Source: RUG563 sp964549135 (lineage in GTDB: Bacteria > Bacillota > Clostridia > Christensenellales > Aristaeellaceae). Taken from it: 19,173 nucleotides of DNA. The stretch spans positions 1 to 19,173 of the forward strand of contig CAZJUJ010000053.1 of NCBI GenBank assembly GCA_964549135.1, written 5' to 3'. How positions within the stretch are numbered: position 1 is the first letter of the stretch; each line of letters opens with the position of its first letter. The notes beneath the pieces are model-generated. The model had not been told where the DNA came from. It made no database searches and saw only the letters and a list, made by a program, of their open reading frames with translations. The translations under genes were made by a program, and so were the position numbers. Shown piece by piece: positions 1 to 6,300 of this stretch.

Positions 1-57
1 GGAAGAGAATTCTGCTGTCGTTCTCTTTACACCCCAACATTTGACAAAGAACCGAGG

Positions 58-125
58 TTTGCTGATCTGGCATTCAATTTGGCAGAGTTCGCCCATGCAT
101 CATTCAGAGGTGGTTTTCGCGGGGG
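58..125 (+). repeat. Repeat head module, copy 1
   Basis: This is a ~68-bp module beginning TTTGCTGATCTGGCATTCAA and ending in a GGTTTTCG stretch with G-rich sequence. It is closely similar to 154-224 and more distantly similar to 11884-11950, 11979-12048 and, on the other strand, 11733-11806. In this copy the G-run is followed not by a long hairpin but by a ~28-bp stretch leading into the second copy. The same arrangement (head, short stretch, head, hairpins) recurs at 11884-12158, so the two blocks appear to be diverged copies of one composite unit. No coding function is proposed. Confidence 0.8.
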
Positions 126-153
126 AAACTTTGGAGCTAAGGCCTTTGTTTCC

Positions 154-224
154 TTTGCTGATCCGGCATTCAATTTGGCAGAGTTCACCCATGTATCATC
201 CAGAGCCGGTTTTCGGGAGGGCGC
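154..224 (+). repeat. Repeat head module, copy 2
   Basis: This is the second copy of the head module. It shares GGCATTCAATTTGGCAGAGT and a CATCCAGAG box with copy 1, and ends CCGGTTTTCGGGAGGGCGC directly against the hairpin at 225-257. The short GGTTTTCGG(G)AGGG tail of the module is repeated again before each of the next two hairpins (near 281 and 341), so only this tail is reiterated inside the array. Confidence 0.8.
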
Positions 225-257
225 GGGAGGGGACTTTTGACTCAAAAGTCTCCTCCC
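225..257 (+). repeat. Palindromic hairpin repeat, copy H1
   Basis: Left arm GGGAGGGGACTTTTGA, centre C and right arm TCAAAAGTCTCCTCCC give a 16-bp stem. One position is G opposite T, a G.U pair only if the + strand is transcribed. It is followed by GCAATAATTTCG, not by a run of T, so it is at best a weak terminator. It lies ~200 bp upstream of the response regulator promoter. Confidence 0.85.
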
Positions 258-287
258 GCAATAATTTCGTTCCTCCTCCGGGTTTTC

Positions 288-320
288 GGGAGGGTGCTTT
301 TGACGCAAAAGCATCCTCCC
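288..320 (+). repeat. Palindromic hairpin repeat, copy H2
   Basis: Left arm GGGAGGGTGCTTTTG, loop ACG and right arm CAAAAGCATCCTCCC form a 15-bp stem with G opposite T at the same position as in H1. Relative to H1 the pairs next to the TTTT/AAAA core change on both sides (GAC/GTC to TGC/GCA), so pairing is kept. The tail is GCAATATTTCCC. Confidence 0.85.
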
Positions 321-356
321 GCAATATTTCCCTCGTTCCCGGTTTTCGGAGGGGGA

Positions 357-395
357 GCGGGGGAACCACTTTTGACTCAAAAGTGGTTCCCCTGC
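357..395 (+). repeat. Palindromic hairpin repeat, copy H3
   Basis: GCGGGGGAACCACTTTTGA, centre C and TCAAAAGTGGTTCCCCTGC pair over 19 bp, with a single G.T position (359/393). The upper stem differs from H1 and H2 at several positions, each matched on the opposite arm. The core TTTTGACTCAAAA is identical to H1. The tail is AAAAATCCCC. Confidence 0.85.
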
Positions 396-451
396 AAAAA
401 TCCCCGTTTTCCCGTTCCTCGTCTTCAAATGCGGCGGATGTGTGGCAATGG

Positions 452-481
452 TTGCCTGAGGATGAAAGGGCGTGGTATAAT
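452..481 (+). promoter_or_regulatory. Sigma-A-type promoter of the two-component operon
   Basis: A perfect -10 box TATAAT (476-481) lies 18 bp after TTGCCT (452-457, four of six to TTGACA). The predicted transcript would start near 488, just upstream of the AGGAGG Shine-Dalgarno at 497-502. This argues against the long open stretch before 494 being translated. Confidence 0.7.
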
Positions 482-514
482 AAGAAAGAAAGGATGAGGA
501 GGGGGGACACGGGC

Positions 515-1213
515 ATGAACAAGAAGAAGCTGATCCTGATTGCCGATGACGAGGTAGGCATTCATGAATCCCTGCGGGTATATTTAACCCGGGAGGGATA
601 TGAGGTTTATTCGGTTTTTCGCGGGGACGATGTCATGGAGGCGTTTCAGCGCATGCGTCCCGATCTGGTGATATTGGATATTATGATGCCCGGGCGCACG
701 GGCACGCAGGTCTGCGCGGATATACGCGCCATTTCCATGACCCCCATTATCATGCTGACGGCCAAGGGCGAAGAGGTGGATAAGCTGCTGGGGTTTGCCC
801 TGGGCGCGGATGATTACATGGTAAAGCCCTTTTCGCCCCGGGAGGTGGTATCCCGGATTCAGGTGATTTTCCGGCGGATGAACCAGATGCAGGCCGCGCC
901 GGAGCAGGGGCTGCTGACGGTAGGCAACACGGTAATTGATCTGAAATGCTATGAGGTGCGGGTCAATGGGGAGAGCGTGCTGCTTTCGCCCAAGGAGGTA
1001 GAGATTCTGCATCTGATGGCCAGCCATCCCCGGCAGGTCTTTACCCGGGAGCAGCTATTGGATAATATCTGGGGCTTTGATTTTAACGGGGATTCCCGGG
1101 TGGTGGATACCAGCATCAAGCGTATCCGCAAGAAGCTGCCGGAGGAAACGGATGTGATTCTGCGCTCGGTCTATGGGGTGGGCTATAAGGCGGAGGTGCG
1201 GCAGGATGCCTAA
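515..1213 (+). CDS. OmpR/PhoB-family response regulator
   Basis: This is a 232-aa DNA-binding response regulator, the output partner of the kinase that follows. The receiver domain covers about residues 5-120. It has the acidic pair D11/D12, the phosphoacceptor D55 in VILDIMMPG, T82 in MLTAK and K104 in the KPF motif, so the full phosphorylation site is present. A winged-helix effector domain of the OmpR class follows (about 130-230), ending in RVVDTSIKRIRKKL and VYGVGYK. I chose the ATG at 515 because AGGAGG (497-502) precedes it and the receiver fold begins directly; the in-frame ATG at 494 is possible. The frame stays open back to position 41, but that part runs through repeats and lies upstream of the promoter. 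The stop overlaps the kinase start by 8 bp. The stimulus and regulon cannot be inferred; the architecture is PhoB/WalR-like. Confidence 0.95.
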   Translation: MNKKKLILIADDEVGIHESLRVYLTREGYEVYSVFRGDDVMEAFQRMRPDLVILDIMMPGRTGTQVCADIRAISMTPIIMLTAKGEEVDKLLGFALGADDYMVKPFSPREVVSRIQVIFRRMNQMQAAPEQGLLTVGNTVIDLKCYEVRVNGESVLLSPKEVEILHLMASHPRQVFTREQLLDNIWGFDFNGDSRVVDTSIKRIRKKLPEETDVILRSVYGVGYKAEVRQDA

Positions 1214-2942
1214 ATGGTCGTCCTATTTCACCCGCTTTCTTCTGGTATTCAGCATCTGCGTGATGATCCTGACGGCGCTTTTCTACGGGCTTTCCAGCTA
1301 TCTGTTTTCCGAAATCAATACGGCCTCCAATTATGCCTCGGTCACCGAGGGACTGGCCGGGGCCAGGGGCGTGCTGCGGGCATACAGACAGGGGGAAATG
1401 AAACGGGATGAGGTGCAGGCGGCGGTGAACCCCCGGATCAACGGCAGCGGCATGTTTTATATGCTCCTGGACACCGATAAGCAGGTAATCGCCTATACGG
1501 AGGAGGCCGTGCCCTACTTCGTGGGGGAAAACCTGGATTTTCTGCTTACGGCGCTGCAGCAGGAGGGCACGGCCATTGCCCGCCATACCGATCAGGGCAC
1601 CATGGCGCTGCTGGTAGGGGAAAAGAATGAAAACGGCTATATTCTGGCGGGCTGGCCCATGCGCATTCATGCCGGATATGCCGTTACCTTTCGCCAGCAA
1701 TTGCTGATTGCCATGCTGGGCGTACTATGCCTGATGCTGATTCTCAGCACCTATACCACCCGGAAAATGGCGCGTCCCGCCCAGATGATCATGGAATTAT
1801 CCAGCCGCCTGATTGAAGGGGATCAGTTGCTGGTGCCGGAAAATCTGCCGGGCCAGGAAATGCGGAATATCGCCAAGGCGCTGAACCATATGTCCCGCTC
1901 GGTGGCCAGCGCCATATCGGAATTGCGCTGCGAAAAGGAAACCATGGCCCTGATTCTGGAGGGGCTCAGCGAGGGCATCCTGGCGGTGGATGAAAAGGGC
2001 GAGATCCTGCATGAAAACAGGGCGGTGGGCCAACTGCTGGGCGAAAAGGACGGGGAAGCCTATCAGACGGTGTTTTCCGCGCTGCTGGCGGAGGGCAAGG
2101 AGCAATATGAGGATAAAATCACCCGCAATCAGATGGTTCTTTCCTTCTCCATTTCGCCTCTGCCCGCCCATAGCGGAAACGCGCCCAAGGGACGGGTGGC
2201 CCTGATCCGGGATATTACGGAGCAGGAGCGGCTGGAGCGGACGCGGCATGATTATGTGGCCAATATTTCCCATGAGCTAAGGACGCCCCTTTCCTCCATC
2301 CGCGGGCTGGGGGAGGCCCTGCGGGATAATATCGTCACCGAGGAAAATGATCGCCAGCGGTATTACAATATCATCGTGGAGGAGGCCACCCGCCTTTCCC
2401 GGCTGGTCAATGATCTGCTGGAGCTTTCCTCTCTCCAATCCAATCCCGCCGCCTTTGAAATGGAGCGGATTGATCCCAACGAGCTGATTTATGAACTGCA
2501 CGATCTGAACACCCGGCTGTTTGAGGAAAAGAAAATTGCCTTCCATCGCTCGCTGCCGGAGGAATTTCTGCCGGATATTCGCTCCAACGAGGATCGGCTG
2601 ACCCAGGTGCTGACCATTTTCCTGGATAACGCAAGGAAATATACCCCTGAGGGGGGCAGCGTGACCCTGGGCGCAGAGCGGGCGGCGGGCGGCGTGCGCT
2701 TTTTCGTCCGGGATACGGGCGTGGGCATGAATGAGGAAACACGGCGCATGGCCTTTGAGCGCTTCCATCAGGCCGAAAAGGGCCGCAGCGATAAGGGCAG
2801 CGGCCTGGGGCTTTCCATCGCCCGGGAGGTATTGCAGAAGCTGGGGGTGGAAATCCATCTGGAAAGCGAACTGGGCCAGGGCAGCGAATTTTCCTTCGTG
2901 ATTCCTGATTCAGGAAATTCTGCGCTTCCTTCCGGTGAATAA
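1206..2942 (+). CDS. Membrane sensor histidine kinase with PAS domain
   Basis: This 578-aa sensor kinase is predicted to phosphorylate the regulator encoded just before it. Residues 9-33 form a first membrane helix. About 34-164 would be an extracytoplasmic sensor region and about 165-186 a second helix. A HAMP-like linker (to ~240) and a PAS domain (about 243-340, GILAVDEKGEILHENRA) follow. The HisKA H-box is HDYVANISHELRTPLSSI with H356 as the phosphorylation site. The ATPase domain shows the N-box FLDNARKYT (N475), the G1 box RDTGVGM (D503) and the G2 box GSGLGLSIA (G531). All catalytic boxes look intact. The architecture resembles PhoR/WalK-type kinases of Firmicutes. The ATG at 1206 has GGAGGT at 1192-1197 and overlaps the regulator's stop, indicating translational coupling. 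The ligand is unknown. Confidence 0.95.
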   Translation: MPKWSSYFTRFLLVFSICVMILTALFYGLSSYLFSEINTASNYASVTEGLAGARGVLRAYRQGEMKRDEVQAAVNPRINGSGMFYMLLDTDKQVIAYTEEAVPYFVGENLDFLLTALQQEGTAIARHTDQGTMALLVGEKNENGYILAGWPMRIHAGYAVTFRQQLLIAMLGVLCLMLILSTYTTRKMARPAQMIMELSSRLIEGDQLLVPENLPGQEMRNIAKALNHMSRSVASAISELRCEKETMALILEGLSEGILAVDEKGEILHENRAVGQLLGEKDGEAYQTVFSALLAEGKEQYEDKITRNQMVLSFSISPLPAHSGNAPKGRVALIRDITEQERLERTRHDYVANISHELRTPLSSIRGLGEALRDNIVTEENDRQRYYNIIVEEATRLSRLVNDLLELSSLQSNPAAFEMERIDPNELIYELHDLNTRLFEEKKIAFHRSLPEEFLPDIRSNEDRLTQVLTIFLDNARKYTPEGGSVTLGAERAAGGVRFFVRDTGVGMNEETRRMAFERFHQAEKGRSDKGSGLGLSIAREVLQKLGVEIHLESELGQGSEFSFVIPDSGNSALPSGE

Positions 2943-2945
2943 GGC

Positions 2946-2974
2946 TTTCCATTCGGCAAAAAATATGCTATACT
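2946..2974 (+). promoter_or_regulatory. Sigma-A-type promoter before the membrane protein gene
   Basis: TTTCCA (2946-2951) and TATACT (2969-2974) are separated by exactly 17 bp. The -35 box starts three bases after the kinase stop codon, so the membrane protein gene can be transcribed alone as well as by read-through from the two-component genes. Confidence 0.6.
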
Positions 2975-3013
2975 GATTTGGCAACCCAAGGAGAAAGGCT
3001 GGAGGATCAAATT

Positions 3014-4063
3014 ATGTTCGGAAGAATGATGAATAGCTTTTACTACGGCAAAAGCGGCAAGGGCGATTTCAAAAAAGAGGATCTGCCGGAAAATCGCTGG
3101 CAGCTCTTCTGGGAAATGCTGCGGGTGCGCTTTTCCGGGCTGTGCCGGCTGAATCTGATGACGGTGGCGGCCCATCTGCCTGCGATTATCGTAATTGCCC
3201 GGCTGTTTCTTGCCATCATCAGCATTACGGTGGTATCCGGCGCGTATGCGGAATATCTTTCCACCGGCGTATTGGATGAGGGGCTGACCGAAAGCCAGCT
3301 TGCCGCGCTGCAGTCGGCGGGCGTAGTGGATATGGTGACGATGAACGCCTATACCAGCGAATATCTGCTTCTGTCCGTTTCCTCCACGCTGCTTTATCTG
3401 ATCCCCTGCATCCTGATTACCGGCCCCATTCAGGCGGGCGTCGCCCATGTGACCCGCAACTGGGCCCGGGATGAGCATGCCTTCATCTGGTCTGATTTCA
3501 AGGATGCCGTCAAGGAAAACTGGAAGCAGGGGCTGGGCGTTTCTGCCATTACTGCGGTGCTGCCCTATCTGATCTATGTGGGGTATCAGACCTACGGCCA
3601 GATGGGCGCGGACAATAAATTCTTTCTGCTGCCCCAGATGCTGGTGCTGACGCTGGGCCTTGTGTGGGCCCTGGCGCTGACCTTTATGTATCCCATGATG
3701 GTCTGCTATAAGGTGAAATTTTCTGATCTGATCAAGAACAGCATCATGATGGCCCTGGCCCGCCTGCCCCAGACGGCGGCCATGCGCATCTGCACGCTGC
3801 TTCCCAGCGCCATCTGCCTGGTGATTTTCTATCTGACCAGCAGCGTCTATGCCCTGCTGGCCTGGGGCGCCTATTATATCGTGGTGGGCTATGCGCTCTC
3901 CCGCTTCGTCTTTGCCAGCTTTACCAACGGCGTTTTTGATCGCTACATCAATGCCCATATGGAGGGCGTGAAGATCAATCGCGGCCTGGCCGATCCCGAG
4001 GATGAGGAGGAAGAGGAAGCGGAGCAATCCGGGGATTCCCTGCCCCCCTCTGCCGCCGAATAA
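3014..4063 (+). CDS. Polytopic membrane protein of unknown function
   Basis: This is a 349-aa integral membrane protein. The start is the ATG at 3014 with GGAGG (3001-3005) eight bases upstream. The N-terminus MFGRMMNSFYYGKSGKGDF and the following basic, aromatic stretch are cytoplasmic in type. Hydrophobic segments are visible near residues 46-78, 117-140, 174-192, 203-232 and 259-300, suggesting about six helices. The C-terminus is a short, highly acidic tail (DPEDEEEEEAEQ). The layout (small N-terminal region, LNL motif before the first helix, broad hydrophobic blocks) is reminiscent of YesL/DUF624-type proteins, but I hold that assignment loosely. It follows the sensor kinase gene by 71 bp with its own promoter, so a link to that signalling pathway is possible but unproven. 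Confidence 0.85.
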   Translation: MFGRMMNSFYYGKSGKGDFKKEDLPENRWQLFWEMLRVRFSGLCRLNLMTVAAHLPAIIVIARLFLAIISITVVSGAYAEYLSTGVLDEGLTESQLAALQSAGVVDMVTMNAYTSEYLLLSVSSTLLYLIPCILITGPIQAGVAHVTRNWARDEHAFIWSDFKDAVKENWKQGLGVSAITAVLPYLIYVGYQTYGQMGADNKFFLLPQMLVLTLGLVWALALTFMYPMMVCYKVKFSDLIKNSIMMALARLPQTAAMRICTLLPSAICLVIFYLTSSVYALLAWGAYYIVVGYALSRFVFASFTNGVFDRYINAHMEGVKINRGLADPEDEEEEEAEQSGDSLPPSAAE

Positions 4064-4065
4064 CT

Positions 4066-4095
4066 GAATGAGGCCTGCTGCATGCGCGCATACTA
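4066..4095 (+). promoter_or_regulatory. Sigma-G-type (forespore) promoter
   Basis: GAATG (4066-4070) and CATACTA (4089-4095) are 18 bp apart and match the B. subtilis sigma-G consensus boxes GMATR and CATNHTA with normal spacing. They lie immediately upstream of a small acid-soluble spore protein gene, the classical sigma-G target. The predicted start, near 4102, would give a very short leader carrying the GGAGG at 4102-4106. Confidence 0.65.
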
Positions 4096-4130
4096 TGCCC
4101 GGGAGGGGATGGTATGCGCATGCTTTCTTT
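4080..4130 (+). terminator. Hairpin with T-rich tail after the membrane protein gene
   Basis: GCATGCGCGCATAC (4080-4093) can pair with GTATGCGCATGC (4112-4123) with a 2-nt bulge, followed by TTTCTTT (4124-4130). This resembles an intrinsic terminator for the gene ending at 4063. The right arm contains the spore-protein start codons, the loop contains their Shine-Dalgarno site, and the left arm overlaps the sigma-G -10 box, so the element may have a dual role. Confidence 0.45.
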
Positions 4131-4275
4131 AGAGGAAAGAATGAAATATGAGGCCGCCCGGGAGCTGGGGCTGCTGCCCCGGCTGCTCCGGGTGGGCTGG
4201 CCCGGGCTGACCGCCGCGGAAAGCGGGCGGATCGGCGGGCTGGTGGGGGCCCGAAAACGAAAGAAAAGAGAATGA
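4114..4275 (+). CDS. Small acid-soluble spore protein, alpha/beta type
   Basis: This is a 53-aa basic protein, so short that ORF callers can miss it. It carries the signature of alpha/beta-type small acid-soluble spore proteins: KYEAARELGL (residues 11-20), then VGWPGLTAAESGRIGG (27-42) and a Lys/Arg tail. Family members coat and protect spore DNA and are degraded at germination. The ATG at 4114 follows GGAGG (4102-4106) by seven bases; the ATG at 4120 is an alternative. A sigma-G-like promoter at 4066-4095 fits forespore expression. Oddities are the short length compared with typical 60-70 aa members and the E-A-A sequence where the usual GPR protease site has E followed by I/F and A. The stop is three bases before the methyltransferase start. 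Confidence 0.85.
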   Translation: MRMLSLEERMKYEAARELGLLPRLLRVGWPGLTAAESGRIGGLVGARKRKKRE

Positions 4276-4278
4276 AGG

Positions 4279-5043
4279 ATGTATACGGCGTTTGCTTCTG
4301 TTTATGATGCGCTGATGGCGCAGGTGGATTACGGGGCCTGGGCGGCGCATTATGCAAGGCTATTGGAAATGGGCGGCGTAAAGAAAAACGGGAAAATCGT
4401 GGAATGCGCCTGCGGCACGGGCAATCTGACCCTGCTGCTGCGGAAAATGGGCTATCAGATGACGGGGGTGGATCTTTCCGAGGATATGCTGGAGCGGGCC
4501 ATGGAAAAGGCCCGGCGGGCGGGCTGCCTGATCCCCTTTATCCGGCAGGATATGACCCGGCTTCAGACACCCCGGCGGGTGGACGCCGTGCTTGCCACCT
4601 GCGATGGCGTGAATTATCTGGCCGAGCCGGGCCAGGCTTCCGCCTTTTTTGCCGCCGCCTATGCCGCCCTTCGCCCCGGCGGCGCGCTGATCTTTGATCT
4701 TTCCACTCCGGAAAAATTATCCGGCACCCTGGGCAATCATACCCTGTTTTCCGATGAGGATGAGATCGCCTATATCTGGCAGAATGCCTATGATGAAAAA
4801 ACCGCCCTGGTGCAGCTGCAGCTTTCCATTTTCGTCCGCCGGGAGGATGGGGCCTATGACCGGCTGGAGGAAATGCAGATTCAGCGCGCCCACAGCCGGG
4901 AGGAAATCCGGGCCTGGCTGGAGGAGGCGGGCTTTGCGGGCATCCGCTTCTTTGGGCGGCAGCGGCTTTCCGCGCCCCGGGCGGGGGATGACAGATGGCA
5001 TATCCTGGCGCTCAAGCCTGCGGATGGGGGAAAGGAAGGATGA
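4279..5043 (+). CDS. Class I SAM-dependent methyltransferase
   Basis: This 254-aa protein has a Rossmann-type methyltransferase fold. The N-terminus MYTAFASVYDALM is typical of a widespread Firmicute family (YqeM/YjiC-like class I enzymes). Motif I is VECACGTGNL (about 41-50), the acidic SAM-ribose residue is D65 in GVDLS, a later motif is FIRQDM, and the post-I region includes LRPGGALIFDLSTP. The substrate cannot be inferred. No good separate Shine-Dalgarno is seen: GAAGG directly touches the ATG. It starts three bases after the spore protein stop, so translation is probably coupled. Its TGA overlaps the next start in ATGA, so this gene and the FliB-like one are a translational pair. Confidence 0.88.
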   Translation: MYTAFASVYDALMAQVDYGAWAAHYARLLEMGGVKKNGKIVECACGTGNLTLLLRKMGYQMTGVDLSEDMLERAMEKARRAGCLIPFIRQDMTRLQTPRRVDAVLATCDGVNYLAEPGQASAFFAAAYAALRPGGALIFDLSTPEKLSGTLGNHTLFSDEDEIAYIWQNAYDEKTALVQLQLSIFVRREDGAYDRLEEMQIQRAHSREEIRAWLEEAGFAGIRFFGRQRLSAPRAGDDRWHILALKPADGGKEG

Positions 5044-5954
5044 AAACGGTCTATCCCCGTCTCTATCCCGCCTTTTCCTGCCTGGGGGAAAAATGCCGCC
5101 ATAGCTGCTGCATCGGCTGGGAAATCGATATTGATGCGGAAAGCCTGGAAAGATACCGCCGCCTCCCCGGGGAAATGGGGGAAAGGCTGCGGCGGGGCAT
5201 CGTTCAGGAGGCAGAGGGGGCGCATTTTCTTCTGACTAAGGAGGAGCGCTGCCCCTTTTTGAACAGCCGGGGCCTTTGCGATATGATTCTGGCCTATGGG
5301 GAGGATATTCTCTGCCAGGTCTGCGCCGATCATCCCCGGTTCCGGAATTTTTTCTCGGATCGCACGGAAATCGGGCTGGGGCTATGCTGCGAGGCGGCGG
5401 GCAGGCTGCTGCTTTCTGCCGAAGCGCCCTTTTCCCTTATCGAGGAGGGGGAGGAGCAGCCTTCCGGGGAGGAAGCGGCGCTGCTTTCTCTCCGGGAGGA
5501 GCTGTTTTCCATCCTGCAATGCCGCGCCCTGCCCCTGGAGGAAAGGCTTGGGCGGCTGCTGCGGCGCTGCCATGCGGAATTGGCCGACCGGGATTTTGCC
5601 GCCTGGGCGGAAATATATCTTTCCCTTGAGCGGCTGGATGCGGCCTGGACGGAAAGGCTGCATGCCCTGGCCGGGGCGGAAAAGGCGTTTGTCTTTCCGC
5701 CCGAAATGGAAATTCCCCTGGAGCAATTGGCCTGCTGCCTTCTGTATCGGCATCTGGCCGGGGCGCTGGAGGATGGGAATATCCAGGGCCGGGCCGCCCT
5801 GACCGTGCTGAGCGTGCGGGTGATTGCCGCCATGCTCCGGCAGGAGGAAAGCCCCTCTCTGGATGCGCTGATTGAAATATCCCGGCTCTATTCCGCCGAA
5901 ATCGAATATTCGGAGGAAAATCTGCAGGCGCTGATGGAGGCCGCCCTGGGCTGA
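5040..5954 (+). CDS. FliB-like cysteine-rich protein (flagellin lysine N-methylase family)
   Basis: This 304-aa protein resembles the family annotated as flagellin lysine N-methylase (FliB). The opening MKTVYPRLYPAFSC and the cysteine pattern support this: C14, C19, C23, C24 in CLGEKCRHSCCIGW, then C71 in CPFL, C80 in GLC, C92 and C95 before the HPRF motif, and C116/C117. These cysteines are the likely metal or Fe-S ligands. In Salmonella, FliB methylates flagellin lysines. There is no flagellar gene in the window, so the substrate here is uncertain; many related proteins occur in genomes lacking clear flagella. The C-terminal ~170 residues are helical and poorly conserved. The start at 5040 overlaps the methyltransferase stop and has GGAAAGGAAGG upstream, which I prefer over the in-frame start at 4995. 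Confidence 0.8.
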   Translation: MKTVYPRLYPAFSCLGEKCRHSCCIGWEIDIDAESLERYRRLPGEMGERLRRGIVQEAEGAHFLLTKEERCPFLNSRGLCDMILAYGEDILCQVCADHPRFRNFFSDRTEIGLGLCCEAAGRLLLSAEAPFSLIEEGEEQPSGEEAALLSLREELFSILQCRALPLEERLGRLLRRCHAELADRDFAAWAEIYLSLERLDAAWTERLHALAGAEKAFVFPPEMEIPLEQLACCLLYRHLAGALEDGNIQGRAALTVLSVRVIAAMLRQEESPSLDALIEISRLYSAEIEYSEENLQALMEAALG

Positions 5955-5970
5955 AGCGCGCTGCAGATAT

Positions 5971-6009
5971 GGCCCTTTGGCATGCGTAAAGCGTGCCGGG
6001 GCCTTTTTT
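5971..6009 (+). terminator. Intrinsic terminator after the FliB-like gene
   Basis: GGCCC...GGCATGC pairs with GCGTGCC...GGGCC around the loop GTAAA and is followed by six T residues (6004-6009). It closes the group that begins at the spore protein gene. Confidence 0.85.
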
Positions 6010-6105
6010 CTGTCCACCGGGCCGCGAAAAAAGCCCCTTCATTTTTCCTTCGTCCTATGATAAAATAAAGCGGGATTCCAATCGGCTGCGGAAGGAGGAA
6101 ACGCC

Positions 6106-6272
6106 ATGCTTCCCAGGGTGCGCTTTGATAGGGAGGAGGGGCGTCTCTTCATTTTGCCGCCATGGTCAATAGCGGCTTTATTTCCCGGGATGAGGAGGAA
6201 ATGATTCGTCTTCTGCGCCGCCAGTACCGGGCGCTGCGCCTTTCCTTTGAAACGCCTGAGGAACAGGAATAA
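6106..6272 (+). pseudogene. Small hypothetical gene broken by a 1-nt frameshift
   Basis: A perfect AAGGAGG (6092-6098) sits seven bases before the ATG at 6106, which opens MLPRVRFDREEGRLFI. The frame then runs into unlikely sequence and stops at 6204. Adding one T to the TTTT run at 6152-6155 joins it to the other frame (MVNSGFISRDEEEMIRLL...PEEQE), which ends at TAA 6270-6272. The rejoined product would be about 55 aa, acidic and charged, with no family I recognise. The TTTT run is a common place for a sequencing error, so the break could be an artefact. The strong ribosome site, good codon use on both sides and position just before rsmE suggest a real gene. A TATGAT box at 6056-6061 may be its -10, but no good -35 is visible. 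Confidence 0.6.
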
Positions 6273-6300
6273 ACGGACAATAGCGGAGGGATACAAGCAG

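Noticed and set aside
41..46. TTGACA near the left edge as a promoter -35 box
   Set aside because: No -10-like box lies 16-19 bp downstream.
225..395. CRISPR-like array because of regularly spaced palindromes
   Set aside because: The repeats differ in sequence, the spacers are themselves similar to each other (GGTTTTCGGGAGGG), spacing varies (63-76 bp) and no cas gene is present.
225..395. Ordinary intrinsic terminators
   Set aside because: No T-run directly follows most stems, several copies stand in tandem and upstream of promoters, and one is inverted, so termination alone does not explain them.
2768..4357. 529-codon antisense open frame opposite the kinase end and membrane protein gene
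   Set aside because: It crosses several sense genes, a promoter and a terminator-like hairpin; low-complexity composition.
4995..5039. Upstream start for the FliB-like protein
   Set aside because: It would overlap the methyltransferase by 49 bp; the family begins at the MKTVYPRLYP stretch, and the ATG at 5040 has a ribosome site.
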